NCBI GenBank assembly: GCA_021828245.1
Contig: JAKASC010000070.1
Span: 1 to 9,978 of the forward strand
Length of the DNA stretch: 9,978 nt
Direction: 5' to 3'
Origin: Acidobacteriota bacterium
GTDB taxonomy: Bacteria; Acidobacteriota; Terriglobia; UBA7540
Below the pieces are notes generated by a model. That model saw nothing but the letters and a program-made list of their open reading frames with translations, was not told where the DNA came from and did not search any database. Of this stretch, positions 1-5,936 are shown piece by piece. A program made the translations under genes and the position numbers. Positions within the stretch are counted from its first letter, which is position 1; each line of letters begins with the position of its first letter.

Positions 1-2
1 AC

Positions 3-830
3 GTGTCAGTTAGACGAGCCGGACTACCCGTCGCGGTTAAGATGCGGCACAACGCCCACTATGTGGAAGAGATCATTTCGCGCAGCGGCGCCGCCATCGG
101 CCGCATGATTCCCATCGAGGAAATTCGGCCGAACGCCGAGCAGCCGCGCAAGGACAAGGGTGACCTGCGCAGCCTCATTGAATCGGTTCGGGAGAAGGGC
201 GTGCTCGAGCCCTTGCTGGTGCGCCACCTTCCCGAAACCGATCAATACATGATTATTTCCGGCGAGCGCCGCTACCACGCCGCCAAAGCGGCCGGCCTGG
301 CCGAGTTGCCGTGCATTGAAAAGGATGTGGATGACGTTGAGTCCCTGGAGCTGGCTCTGATCGAAAACATCCAGCGCAAGGACCTGACGCCGTTCGAAGA
401 AGCCGACGGCGTTCAGGCGCTCGCCGACCGCTTTGGCCTGACACACGAGCAGATTGCCCAAAAAATCGGCAAGTCGCGCTCCTCCATCAGCGAGCTGTTG
501 AGCTTGCGCCTGATTCCGGACGCAATCAAGGCGCTGTGCATTGAGAGCGGCGTCCTCTCCAAATCGCAACTGCTGCAGGTGGCTCGCCAGCCCTCCGAAG
601 CGAAAATGCGCGATGTCATCCGCCGCTTTGCCCTGGGGATGCTCAATCGGGAGCAGGCGCGCGAAGAGCGGCATCCCGATAAAAAATCTCGGCCCGCGGT
701 CTTCCGCTTTGTCCCACCGGCCAAGGAATTCAAGCTGACCTTGCAGTTCCGCAAAACCGAGGTTGACCGCGAAGAAGTTATCCAGGCCCTTCGCCGCATT
801 ATCGAAGCACTCGAGACCGAAACCACCTGA
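3..830 (+). CDS. ParB/Spo0J-family partition-like protein, possibly 5' truncated by the window edge
   Basis: This is a ParB-family DNA-binding protein; the family binds parS-like sites and, in canonical members, works as a CTP-dependent clamp in DNA segregation. Counting from the GTG at 3, a ParB N-terminal domain spans about residues 34-128, with QPR (47-49), the GERRYHA box (87-93, the family's nucleotide-binding region) and ENIQRKDL (121-128). A helix-turn-helix covers about 146-166 (LTHEQIAQKIGKSRSSISEL). A C-terminal segment at about 230-270 looks like a dimerisation domain. The start is uncertain: GTG at 3 is the first visible, ATG at 42 is an alternative without a clear ribosome site, and the real start may lie left of the window, because residues 6-13 look protein-like. 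No ParA is visible, so it may be an accessory ParB rather than the chromosomal partition protein. The RM genes follow on the same strand after about 90 nt. Family call is firm; role is open. Confidence 0.88.
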   Translation: MSVRRAGLPVAVKMRHNAHYVEEIISRSGAAIGRMIPIEEIRPNAEQPRKDKGDLRSLIESVREKGVLEPLLVRHLPETDQYMIISGERRYHAAKAAGLAELPCIEKDVDDVESLELALIENIQRKDLTPFEEADGVQALADRFGLTHEQIAQKIGKSRSSISELLSLRLIPDAIKALCIESGVLSKSQLLQVARQPSEAKMRDVIRRFALGMLNREQAREERHPDKKSRPAVFRFVPPAKEFKLTLQFRKTEVDREEVIQALRRIIEALETETT

Positions 831-862
831 GGTGCCGCGGTGGGATTTCGGGAGCTAGTCGC

Positions 863-891
863 TTGACAAGGGATCCGGCTCGTGCGATGTT
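863..891 (+). promoter_or_regulatory. Possible sigma70-type promoter for the RM genes
   Basis: A perfect -35 hexamer TTGACA lies at 863-868. Seventeen bases later, at 886-891, is GATGTT, which matches only three of six -10 consensus positions. Transcription would begin near 898, after the GTG at 882 and before the ATG at 921, which would favour 921 as the methyltransferase start. The weak -10 keeps this tentative. Confidence 0.3.
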
Positions 892-920
892 CGCCTCGGC
901 GTACGGGCCGCGGCGCATGG

Positions 921-1940
921 ATGGCCCTTAGAACGGAAACTCCGCTGAACGTGCTCACGACCGAGATTATCTGCGGCGATTGCCGGGAGGTGTTGCAACG
1001 CTTCGGAGACGATACGTTTGACCTTATCGTCACGTCGCCGCCCTACGCTGACCAGCGTGCCAGGACCTACGGGGGCATCAAGCCGCAACATTACGTCGCG
1101 TGGTTTTTGGAGCGAAGCGCGGAATTCCGCCGAGTGCTCAAGCCCAGCGGGACCTTCATTCTCAATATCAAGGAAAAGGCTGAACGCGGTGAGCGCCACG
1201 TTTACGTCATCGAATTGATCCTGGCTCTGCGGAAGCAGGGCTGGCTTTGGACGGAGGAATTCATTTGGCATAAACGCAACTGTCACCCGGGCCGATGGCC
1301 GAACCGGTTCCGGGACGCCTGGGAACGCTGTCTCCAGTTCAACAAAACGCGCCACTTCAAGATGTTCCAGCGCGAGGTGATGGTGCCGATGGGCGAGTGG
1401 GCTAAAACGCGACTGAAGAGGCTCGGGAAAAACGACGTGGTCCGTTTCGAGTCCCGCGTTGCTTCCGGCTTCGGCAAGAACATTGCCAACTGGTTGGGGC
1501 GCGATATGGCCTATCCCTCGAACGTTCTCCACTTTGCGACGGAATGCGCGAACAAAGGTCACTCGGCGACGTTTCCGAAAGCCCTGCCGGAGTGGTTCAT
1601 CAAACTGTTTACGGAGCCGGGCGATTGGGTTCTGGACCCCTTCACAGGGTCCGGCACGACGAATCTCGTGGCGCGCGAGCTGGGACGCAACTCGGTTGGA
1701 ATTGACAATGTGCCGCAATATGTCGCGCTAGCGAAAAAATACCTCGCCGATGCGGAAGAGGAACATCATGCCAGCCGTGACCCAAAAGGAAATCGCGGAT
1801 TACGTCAAGCACCACATCCCCGACTTTCACACAGCCAAGTTGGAACGCCTGAAAAAGCTCGAATTACTGAAGGTGTTGCAAAGCAAGAATCCCTATTTGC
1901 TGAGAGCGAAAGGGCTGACGACTCCGCGCGAGCTGGTTAA
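921..1940 (+). CDS. Beta-class DNA methyltransferase of a type II RM system, probably N4-cytosine
   Basis: It transfers a methyl group from S-adenosylmethionine to a base in the RM recognition site, protecting host DNA from the endonuclease encoded next. With Met1 at 921 (339 aa), the catalytic motif IV TSPPY is at residues 38-42 and precedes the SAM-binding motif I DPFTGSGTT at 239-247; this IV-before-I order defines the beta class. TSPPY is typical of N4-cytosine enzymes, though N6-adenine activity cannot be excluded. The region between (about 60-230) would hold target recognition. Start choice: ATG 921 has no good Shine-Dalgarno sequence; the in-frame GTG 882 has a weak AGGGA 8 nt ahead but adds an arginine-rich, unconvincing stretch. 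The family-like part ends near AKKYLADAEEE (about residues 273-283); the last 56 or so residues are read out of phase with the start of the endonuclease gene and look unstructured. No controller (C) protein gene is present. Confidence 0.9.
   Translation: MALRTETPLNVLTTEIICGDCREVLQRFGDDTFDLIVTSPPYADQRARTYGGIKPQHYVAWFLERSAEFRRVLKPSGTFILNIKEKAERGERHVYVIELILALRKQGWLWTEEFIWHKRNCHPGRWPNRFRDAWERCLQFNKTRHFKMFQREVMVPMGEWAKTRLKRLGKNDVVRFESRVASGFGKNIANWLGRDMAYPSNVLHFATECANKGHSATFPKALPEWFIKLFTEPGDWVLDPFTGSGTTNLVARELGRNSVGIDNVPQYVALAKKYLADAEEEHHASRDPKGNRGLRQAPHPRLSHSQVGTPEKARITEGVAKQESLFAESERADDSARAG
1756..1761 (+). promoter_or_regulatory. Ribosome binding site fixing the endonuclease start
   Basis: AAGAGG ends six nt before the ATG at 1768, while the in-frame ATG at 1750 has no such sequence. 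The site lies inside the methyltransferase reading frame, so ribosomes would enter internally or by translational coupling. Confidence 0.55.
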
Positions 1941-2511
1941 GGCCGTTCTTGACGCCTTTCTGTCGTCGCAGGAAGAAACGATCCTGGGTGGGTTTCTTGA
2001 AGGGCTGGCGATCTTCATTGCGAGGAAAGCCTACCGCGCATACGGGAAATCCATCGCCCCCGGCATTGATCTGGAGTTCGAGAAGGACGGACGGCGTTAT
2101 CTCGTAGCGATCAAATCTGGGCCGGCCTGGGGCAACAGCAGCCAAATCAAAAAGATGCGCGAGGATTTCAAGGCTGCAAAAAAGGTCTATGCCCAAAACC
2201 CAGGCGCCCTGCCGGTTGAGTGCGTCAATGGCTGCTGCTACGGAAAGCAACCAAGGAAAAACGAGCACAAAGGTGACTACACCAAGCTTTGTGGCCAGCG
2301 CTTTTGGGAGTTCATATCCGGTGATCCCCAACTCTACGTGAAAATTATCGAACCGATTGGTTATAAGGCCAAAGAACGTAACGACGAATTTATGTCGCGT
2401 TACGAGCTAGTGCTCGATGACTTCACCAACGTATTCCGCGAACGCTTCTGCGACGGGAATAACGCCATTCTTTGGGACAGGCTCACAGAGGCGTCCTCCA
2501 AGGCGCCGTAA
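1768..2511 (+). CDS. Type II restriction endonuclease, PmeII-like family
   Basis: It is predicted to cleave double-stranded DNA at the site protected by the adjacent methyltransferase. The 247-aa protein resembles the PmeII-type endonuclease family from memory: an N-terminal helical part (about 8-50, ending KNPYLLRAKG), a central LSSQEETILGGFLEGLA helix region (65-81) and a core with GIDLEFEKDGRRYLVAIKSG (99-118) followed by WGNSSQIKK (121-129). Within the core, D101 and K116 are the likely PD-(D/E)xK catalytic pair, with Ala114 where the acidic residue of ExK normally stands; E78 could supply the missing carboxylate. The stretch at 2221-2300 encodes a Cys-containing CVNGCCYGK loop and GQRFWEFISG, also typical of the family. 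ATG 1768 is chosen for its ribosome site. The gene overlaps the methyltransferase by 173 nt and is AT-richer than its surroundings, which suggests transfer. Family call is good; the recognition sequence cannot be read from this. Confidence 0.8.
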   Translation: MPAVTQKEIADYVKHHIPDFHTAKLERLKKLELLKVLQSKNPYLLRAKGLTTPRELVKAVLDAFLSSQEETILGGFLEGLAIFIARKAYRAYGKSIAPGIDLEFEKDGRRYLVAIKSGPAWGNSSQIKKMREDFKAAKKVYAQNPGALPVECVNGCCYGKQPRKNEHKGDYTKLCGQRFWEFISGDPQLYVKIIEPIGYKAKERNDEFMSRYELVLDDFTNVFRERFCDGNNAILWDRLTEASSKAP

Positions 2512-2788
2512 CTACCCTCAGCTTCATAGCCGGGAACGCTGACTTAACAGAGAAGTATGGCCGTGATAAACTAACTAAGTTTGAGTGGTTGAGGGACCTT
2601 TGGAGGGCCCGGACAACCAGAGAATTGAAACAATCCATTAGCCCCTCAAAACTGCTCCCCACGCCTTGAGTTCAAAGTGATGGAACTTGGAACAAGCTCA
2701 AATGAACCGAGCGGCGGGGCGTCGCAGTAAGCCTTTTCTGGGAAAGGGGCCTGCGGCTGTCCGGTCACGGGTTGGAGTCGAACGCGGA
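2512..2788. other. Non-coding gap after the RM genes
   Basis: These 277 bp separate the endonuclease stop from the chosen ypdA-like start and are AT-richer than the genes to the right, notably 2540-2660. The only open frames are an extension out of the endonuclease gene (ending 2669) and an N-terminal extension of the oxidoreductase (from 2687); neither looks like protein. A short direct repeat TGGAAC/TTGGAAC is at 2681-2693. I see no convincing promoter, terminator or RNA gene, though a promoter for the oxidoreductase is expected here. It may be the downstream border of the acquired RM segment. Confidence 0.5.
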
Positions 2789-3796
2789 ATGTCACCGACG
2801 CTGGATGTGCTCGTAGTTGGTGGAGGGCCCACCGGTTTGGCCTGCGCTATTGAAGCGTTGCGCGCCGGGCTTGCAACGCTCGTCATTGAAAAGGGCTGCC
2901 TGGTGAATTCACTCTTCAACTATCCGCCCGGCATGACTTTTTTCACTACGCGGGAGCGACTGGAAATCGGCGACATTCCGTTCTCGAGCGTCAATCTCAA
3001 GCCTACGCGCACCGAAGCCCTCGAATATTATCGCCGCGTCGCCGAGCATTACCGCGTTCCGATTCGCTATCACGAACGCGTCCTGGCCGTTCGCGGGGCA
3101 GATGGAAATTTTGAAATTGAGACGCAGCCCGCCACCGGCCGGCCGCTCGTCCACAAGGCTCGCAAGGTCATTCTGGCGACCGGCTACTACGACATTCCCA
3201 ACCGCATGGGCATTCCCGGCGAAGATCTGCCCAAGGTTTCGCATTACTATGGCGAGGCGCACGCCTTTTTCCAGCGGAAGGTTGCCGTCATCGGCGGGGC
3301 CAATTCGGCGGCCATTGCGGCGCTCGACCTGTTCCGCCACGGCGCCGAGGTCACGCTGATTCACCGCGAGCCGGAACTCAGCCGCCACATCAAGTATTGG
3401 ATTCGCCCCGACATCGAGAATCGCATCAAAGAAGGTTCCATCCGCGCCTTGTACTCCTCAGCGGTCAAGGAGATTGCGCCGCAATGGATCTGCGTCGAAA
3501 CGCCGAACGGAAAGGTTCAACTCGAAAACGATTTTGTCTTTGCGCTCACGGGTTATCATCCCGATTTCACTTTTCTGGAAAGCGTGGGCGTGCAGATTGA
3601 TCCCAAAACCTCTCGGCCTCAATCAAACCCCAAGACACTTGAAAGCAACGTGCCCGGCGTTTATCTGGCTGGCGTCATTCTTTCCGGCCGCCACACCAAC
3701 GAAATTTTCATCGAGAACGGCCGCTTCCACGGCCAGCAGATTATCGCCGACGTCAAGAAGCGACTCGCGAAGGACCCCGGCGCAGGGGAATGCTGA
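2789..3796 (+). CDS. ypdA: YpdA-family FAD/NAD(P)H disulfide-reductase-like oxidoreductase
   Basis: A flavoprotein of the YpdA/Bdr family, whose Bacillus and Staphylococcus members are linked to NADPH-dependent reduction of bacillithiol disulfide in the cytoplasm. With Met1 at 2789 (335 aa, the usual family size) the FAD-binding GGGPTG is at 11-16, the hallmark EKGCLVNSLFNYP at 34-46, the segment FFTTRERLEIGDIPF follows, ATGYYDIPN closes the first domain, and the NAD(P)H motif GGANSA is at 169-174. FIENGRFHG near the C-terminus is also typical. There is no thioredoxin-reductase CxxC. Unusually, position 15 is Thr where the Firmicute enzymes I recall have the functionally important Cys (GGGPCG); Cys19 and Cys37 are the nearby cysteines. 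An upstream in-frame ATG at 2687 is rejected because those 34 residues do not resemble the family. The next + strand gene is an aldo/keto reductase 189 nt on. Family is firm; substrate is uncertain. Confidence 0.88.
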   Translation: MSPTLDVLVVGGGPTGLACAIEALRAGLATLVIEKGCLVNSLFNYPPGMTFFTTRERLEIGDIPFSSVNLKPTRTEALEYYRRVAEHYRVPIRYHERVLAVRGADGNFEIETQPATGRPLVHKARKVILATGYYDIPNRMGIPGEDLPKVSHYYGEAHAFFQRKVAVIGGANSAAIAALDLFRHGAEVTLIHREPELSRHIKYWIRPDIENRIKEGSIRALYSSAVKEIAPQWICVETPNGKVQLENDFVFALTGYHPDFTFLESVGVQIDPKTSRPQSNPKTLESNVPGVYLAGVILSGRHTNEIFIENGRFHGQQIIADVKKRLAKDPGAGEC

Positions 3797-3797
3797 A

Positions 3798-3813
3798 GCC
3801 GTTTCCAAACGGC
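3798..3813 (+). repeat. Perfect 7-bp inverted repeat just after the ypdA-like stop
   Basis: GCCGTTTCCAAACGGC begins one nt after the stop codon: 7-bp arms around two bases, or a 6-bp stem with a TCCA loop. No T-tract follows, so it is not a classical intrinsic terminator; it could stabilise the mRNA 3' end or attenuate transcription into the aldo/keto reductase gene. Confidence 0.45.
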
Positions 3814-3973
3814 GACAGGCGAGGGTGCAGCCGGCGCCTTGCAGCCTCGCGCCCTTGATCTCGAAGCGCGGGAAAAGCGTCCGCCTTGCAAACCACCCGG
3901 TTGGCGCGTAGAGTTGGCCAAAAGGGGAGACAAAGCTGACGGAGGCGCCAACGCTCCGCATCGGGCTTCCGCC

Positions 3974-3982
3974 GGAGGTGAT
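3974..3982 (+). promoter_or_regulatory. Strong Shine-Dalgarno for the aldo/keto reductase
   Basis: GGAGGTGAT is an extended complement of the 16S rRNA 3' end and lies three nt before the ATG at 3986 (about 7 nt from the GGAGG core). It decides the start against the longer open frame beginning at 3839. CGGAG at 3973-3977 within it is complementary to CTCCG at 3954-3958. Confidence 0.75.
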
Positions 3983-3985
3983 TCC

Positions 3986-4879
3986 ATGAAGCGACGGGAA
4001 TTTTTCCTCAAGGCCGCGGGCGGCGCGGGCGCCCTCTGGTTCGGCTCAAAGTCTTTCCCGTGGTTACAGGGGGCGGAGGCTCCCGCACGCAATTTCAGCG
4101 CTTCGGACACGGTCACGCTCGGCGCGACGGGAATCCAAACCAGCCGTTTGGCGTGCGGCACCGGAACGATGGGTTACGGCGGCCATTCGCATCAGACGCG
4201 ACTGGGGCTGCAAGGCTTAGCGGATCTCTTGGTCCACGGATACGAGGAGCACGGCCTCCGCTTTTTTGACTCCGCCGGTTCTTACGGCTCGCAGCCCGCC
4301 ATCGCCCTCGCGCTCAAGCGGTTGCCGCGCGAAAAGATTACGGTGCTGACCAAATCCGATTCGCGCGACCCGGCCGGCATGCGCCGTGACCTCGACAGCT
4401 TCCGCCGTCAGTTGCAGACCGATTACATTGACATCCTGCTGATGCACGACATGCAATCGCCCGACTGGACCACTCGTTACCGCGCCACGATGGACGTGCT
4501 GTCGGAGGCGAAAGAGAAGGGAATTATCCGCGCTCACGGCTGCTCGTGCCACACCCTCGGCGCGCTGCGCGCCGCCGCCGCGTCGCCCTGGGTCGAGGTG
4601 GATTTGGCTCGCATGAATCCCATCGGCGCGCACATGGACGCCGCCCCGGCCACCGTCGCCGGCGTGCTGCGACAAATGAAGGCGGCGGGAAAAGGCGTGG
4701 TGGGAATGAAAATCCTCGGGCAAGGGGACTTGCGCCATCGGCAGGATGAAGCGCTTTCCTACGCGCTTTCGCTCGGCATCCTCGACGCCATGACCATCGG
4801 CGCGGAAAATGTCGGCGAGCAGGATGATTTGGTTCGCCGCATCGCTCGAATTCCCACCTCGGTCGCCAAAGCGGCTTGA
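3986..4879 (+). CDS. Tat-signal aldo/keto reductase family protein
   Basis: A predicted exported NAD(P)H-dependent oxidoreductase of the aldo/keto reductase superfamily; the substrate is unknown. The 297-aa product starts with a twin-arginine signal (RREFFLK at residues 3-9, then an Ala/Gly-rich hydrophobic stretch to about 30). All four residues of the AKR catalytic tetrad can be placed: D95 and Y100 in FFDSAGSYG, K123 in VLTKSD and H154 in LLMHD. SCHTLGALRAA (about residues 190-200) and the repeated small-residue/acidic pattern fit the (beta/alpha)8 barrel. The Tat signal implies folding with its nucleotide cofactor in the cytoplasm before export. The start is fixed by the strong ribosome site upstream. 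No C-terminal ferredoxin-like cysteine cluster, as seen in some Tat-type AKRs, is present. It lies 189 nt after the ypdA-like gene, so co-transcription is possible but not shown. Confidence 0.87.
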   Translation: MKRREFFLKAAGGAGALWFGSKSFPWLQGAEAPARNFSASDTVTLGATGIQTSRLACGTGTMGYGGHSHQTRLGLQGLADLLVHGYEEHGLRFFDSAGSYGSQPAIALALKRLPREKITVLTKSDSRDPAGMRRDLDSFRRQLQTDYIDILLMHDMQSPDWTTRYRATMDVLSEAKEKGIIRAHGCSCHTLGALRAAAASPWVEVDLARMNPIGAHMDAAPATVAGVLRQMKAAGKGVVGMKILGQGDLRHRQDEALSYALSLGILDAMTIGAENVGEQDDLVRRIARIPTSVAKAA

Positions 4880-4890
4880 AGCGGCAGGGA

Positions 4891-4906
4891 AGCGAACTCT
4901 ATCGCT
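4891..4906. repeat. Small inverted repeat between convergent genes
   Basis: AGCGA (4891-4895) and TCGCT (4902-4906) form a 5-bp stem around six bases in the 48-bp gap between the convergent aldo/keto reductase and MBL genes. Position suits a bidirectional terminator, but the stem is short and there is no T-tract. Confidence 0.2.
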
Positions 4907-4927
4907 CAGCCCGCCACCGGCGTTGCT

Positions 4928-5881
4928 TCACGCTTCGCGGGCGACCCAGCGGTGCGGCCGCGCTTCCGCCAGGCGACGAACCTTCCCGTGCTGTTCCAGG
5001 CGGTCCATGTGACCCTTGATGGGAAACATGGCCAAGATTTGACCGTCGCTCGGCCAGTCTCCGGCCGCCTCAGCGCAGGCGGCGACCAAATCCTTCATGC
5101 TCAGCCCGCTCGGCGACTTCTTGAGACTTGCGAGGATGACCCGATCGAAGAACTCGACGGTGCGGCGCGAATCGGCGAAGAAGTCTTTGATTTCCTCGCC
5201 TCGCATCGCCGGCCAATGGCCCGTGTAGAGAGCATCGAGCTCCAGCGTTTCGAGATACCGAATCGTCGCCAGATACGTATCCACGTAATAGTAGGTCACG
5301 GGAATCGCAATCCCGCCGGTGGCCTTGGGGCAGCCGCTGCCTTGCACCGCGTCGCCGGTGAACGCCGCGCGGGCGAGCGCGTCGTACAGCGCCAAATGCC
5401 CATGCGAGTGGCCGGGCAAGTGAAGCACGTCGAGGCTCCAATCGTCCTTGAGACGAATTTTTTCCCCGCCGGCAAAGGTCAAGTCCATTTTGCAGGGTTC
5501 GCCCGCATCCGGCGAAGCCTTCTCCTCAAGCGCCACCCCGTGCTCCGCCTTCAGGTGGTTGTAGCGCCGGTCATAGAGCGTCTGAGGATGCTCTACGAGC
5601 GGCCGATCCGCCTCGCCGCAGGCCACAAGCGTCCCCGGTGAAATCCGCTTGATGGCGCTATTGCCGCCCTGATGGTCCAGGTCGGCGTGCGTCGTAACGG
5701 CGAGCGTGATGCTCTCCGGTTTCAGTTTCAGCCGCTCAAGATAAGGGAAAATTACCTTCTCGGGCGTCGAGCGAATGCCCGTATCCGCCAGCACGGTGTT
5801 CCGCCCGACAAAGAGGTACTGGTAGAGATTCCGCCCTCCGTAAAGCGACGCAATCTGATATGCACCCCGATAAAGTTCCAT
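4928..5881 (-). CDS. MBL-fold metallo-hydrolase with C-terminal winged-helix region
   Basis: A metal-dependent hydrolase of the metallo-beta-lactamase superfamily, cytoplasmic (no signal peptide), substrate unknown. With Met1 at 5881 (317 aa), metal ligands are visible: H65-A-D67-L-D69-H70 in THADLDHQGG, H158 in LPGHSHGH, D177 in FTGDAV and H222 in YTGHWP. The second His of the usual HxHxDH is Asp (D67), a variant I believe occurs in some MBL subfamilies. Residues about 240-317 resemble the helical winged-helix tail of LACTB2/glyoxalase II-like MBL proteins (KGHMDRLEQHGKVRRL). ATG 5881 is chosen over GTG 5884 because AGGAGG lies at 5891-5886. The gene starts 46 nt after the lyase stop on the same strand and is probably co-transcribed with it. 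Cys130 and Cys184 are present but form no obvious motif. Confidence 0.88.
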   Translation of the reverse strand: MELYRGAYQIASLYGGRNLYQYLFVGRNTVLADTGIRSTPEKVIFPYLERLKLKPESITLAVTTHADLDHQGGNSAIKRISPGTLVACGEADRPLVEHPQTLYDRRYNHLKAEHGVALEEKASPDAGEPCKMDLTFAGGEKIRLKDDWSLDVLHLPGHSHGHLALYDALARAAFTGDAVQGSGCPKATGGIAIPVTYYYVDTYLATIRYLETLELDALYTGHWPAMRGEEIKDFFADSRRTVEFFDRVILASLKKSPSGLSMKDLVAACAEAAGDWPSDGQILAMFPIKGHMDRLEQHGKVRRLAEARPHRWVAREA

Positions 5882-5916
5882 CACTCCTCCTGCTCAGTCC
5901 CGAGGTTTGCGCCGCA

Positions 5917-5936
5917 AAGGCTTGATATCAAGCCTT
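5917..5936 (-). repeat. Perfect 20-bp palindrome across the lyase stop codon
   Basis: AAGGCTTGATATCAAGCCTT is its own reverse complement; as RNA it gives an 8-bp stem with a 4-nt loop. It contains the lyase stop codon (TGA, 5930-5928) and ends 26 nt before the AGGAGG of the MBL gene. Only a short run of T follows on the transcript strand, so it is more likely an intercistronic stability, attenuation or protein-binding element than a full terminator. Confidence 0.6.

Noticed and set aside
24..674. Long minus-strand open frame opposite the ParB gene
   Set aside because: It is antisense to a gene with clear family motifs; GC-rich codon use creates such shadows.
2472..2669. A 65-codon + strand open frame running out of the endonuclease gene
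   Set aside because: It starts with TTG inside another gene, has no ribosome site, and its composition and sequence do not look like a protein family.
2687..2788. Longer start for the YpdA-like protein at 2687
   Set aside because: The added residues are basic and unlike the family, whose members begin just before the FAD motif.
3839..3985. N-terminal extension of the aldo/keto reductase
   Set aside because: The extension would bury the twin-arginine signal inside the protein; the ATG at 3986 has a near-perfect Shine-Dalgarno.
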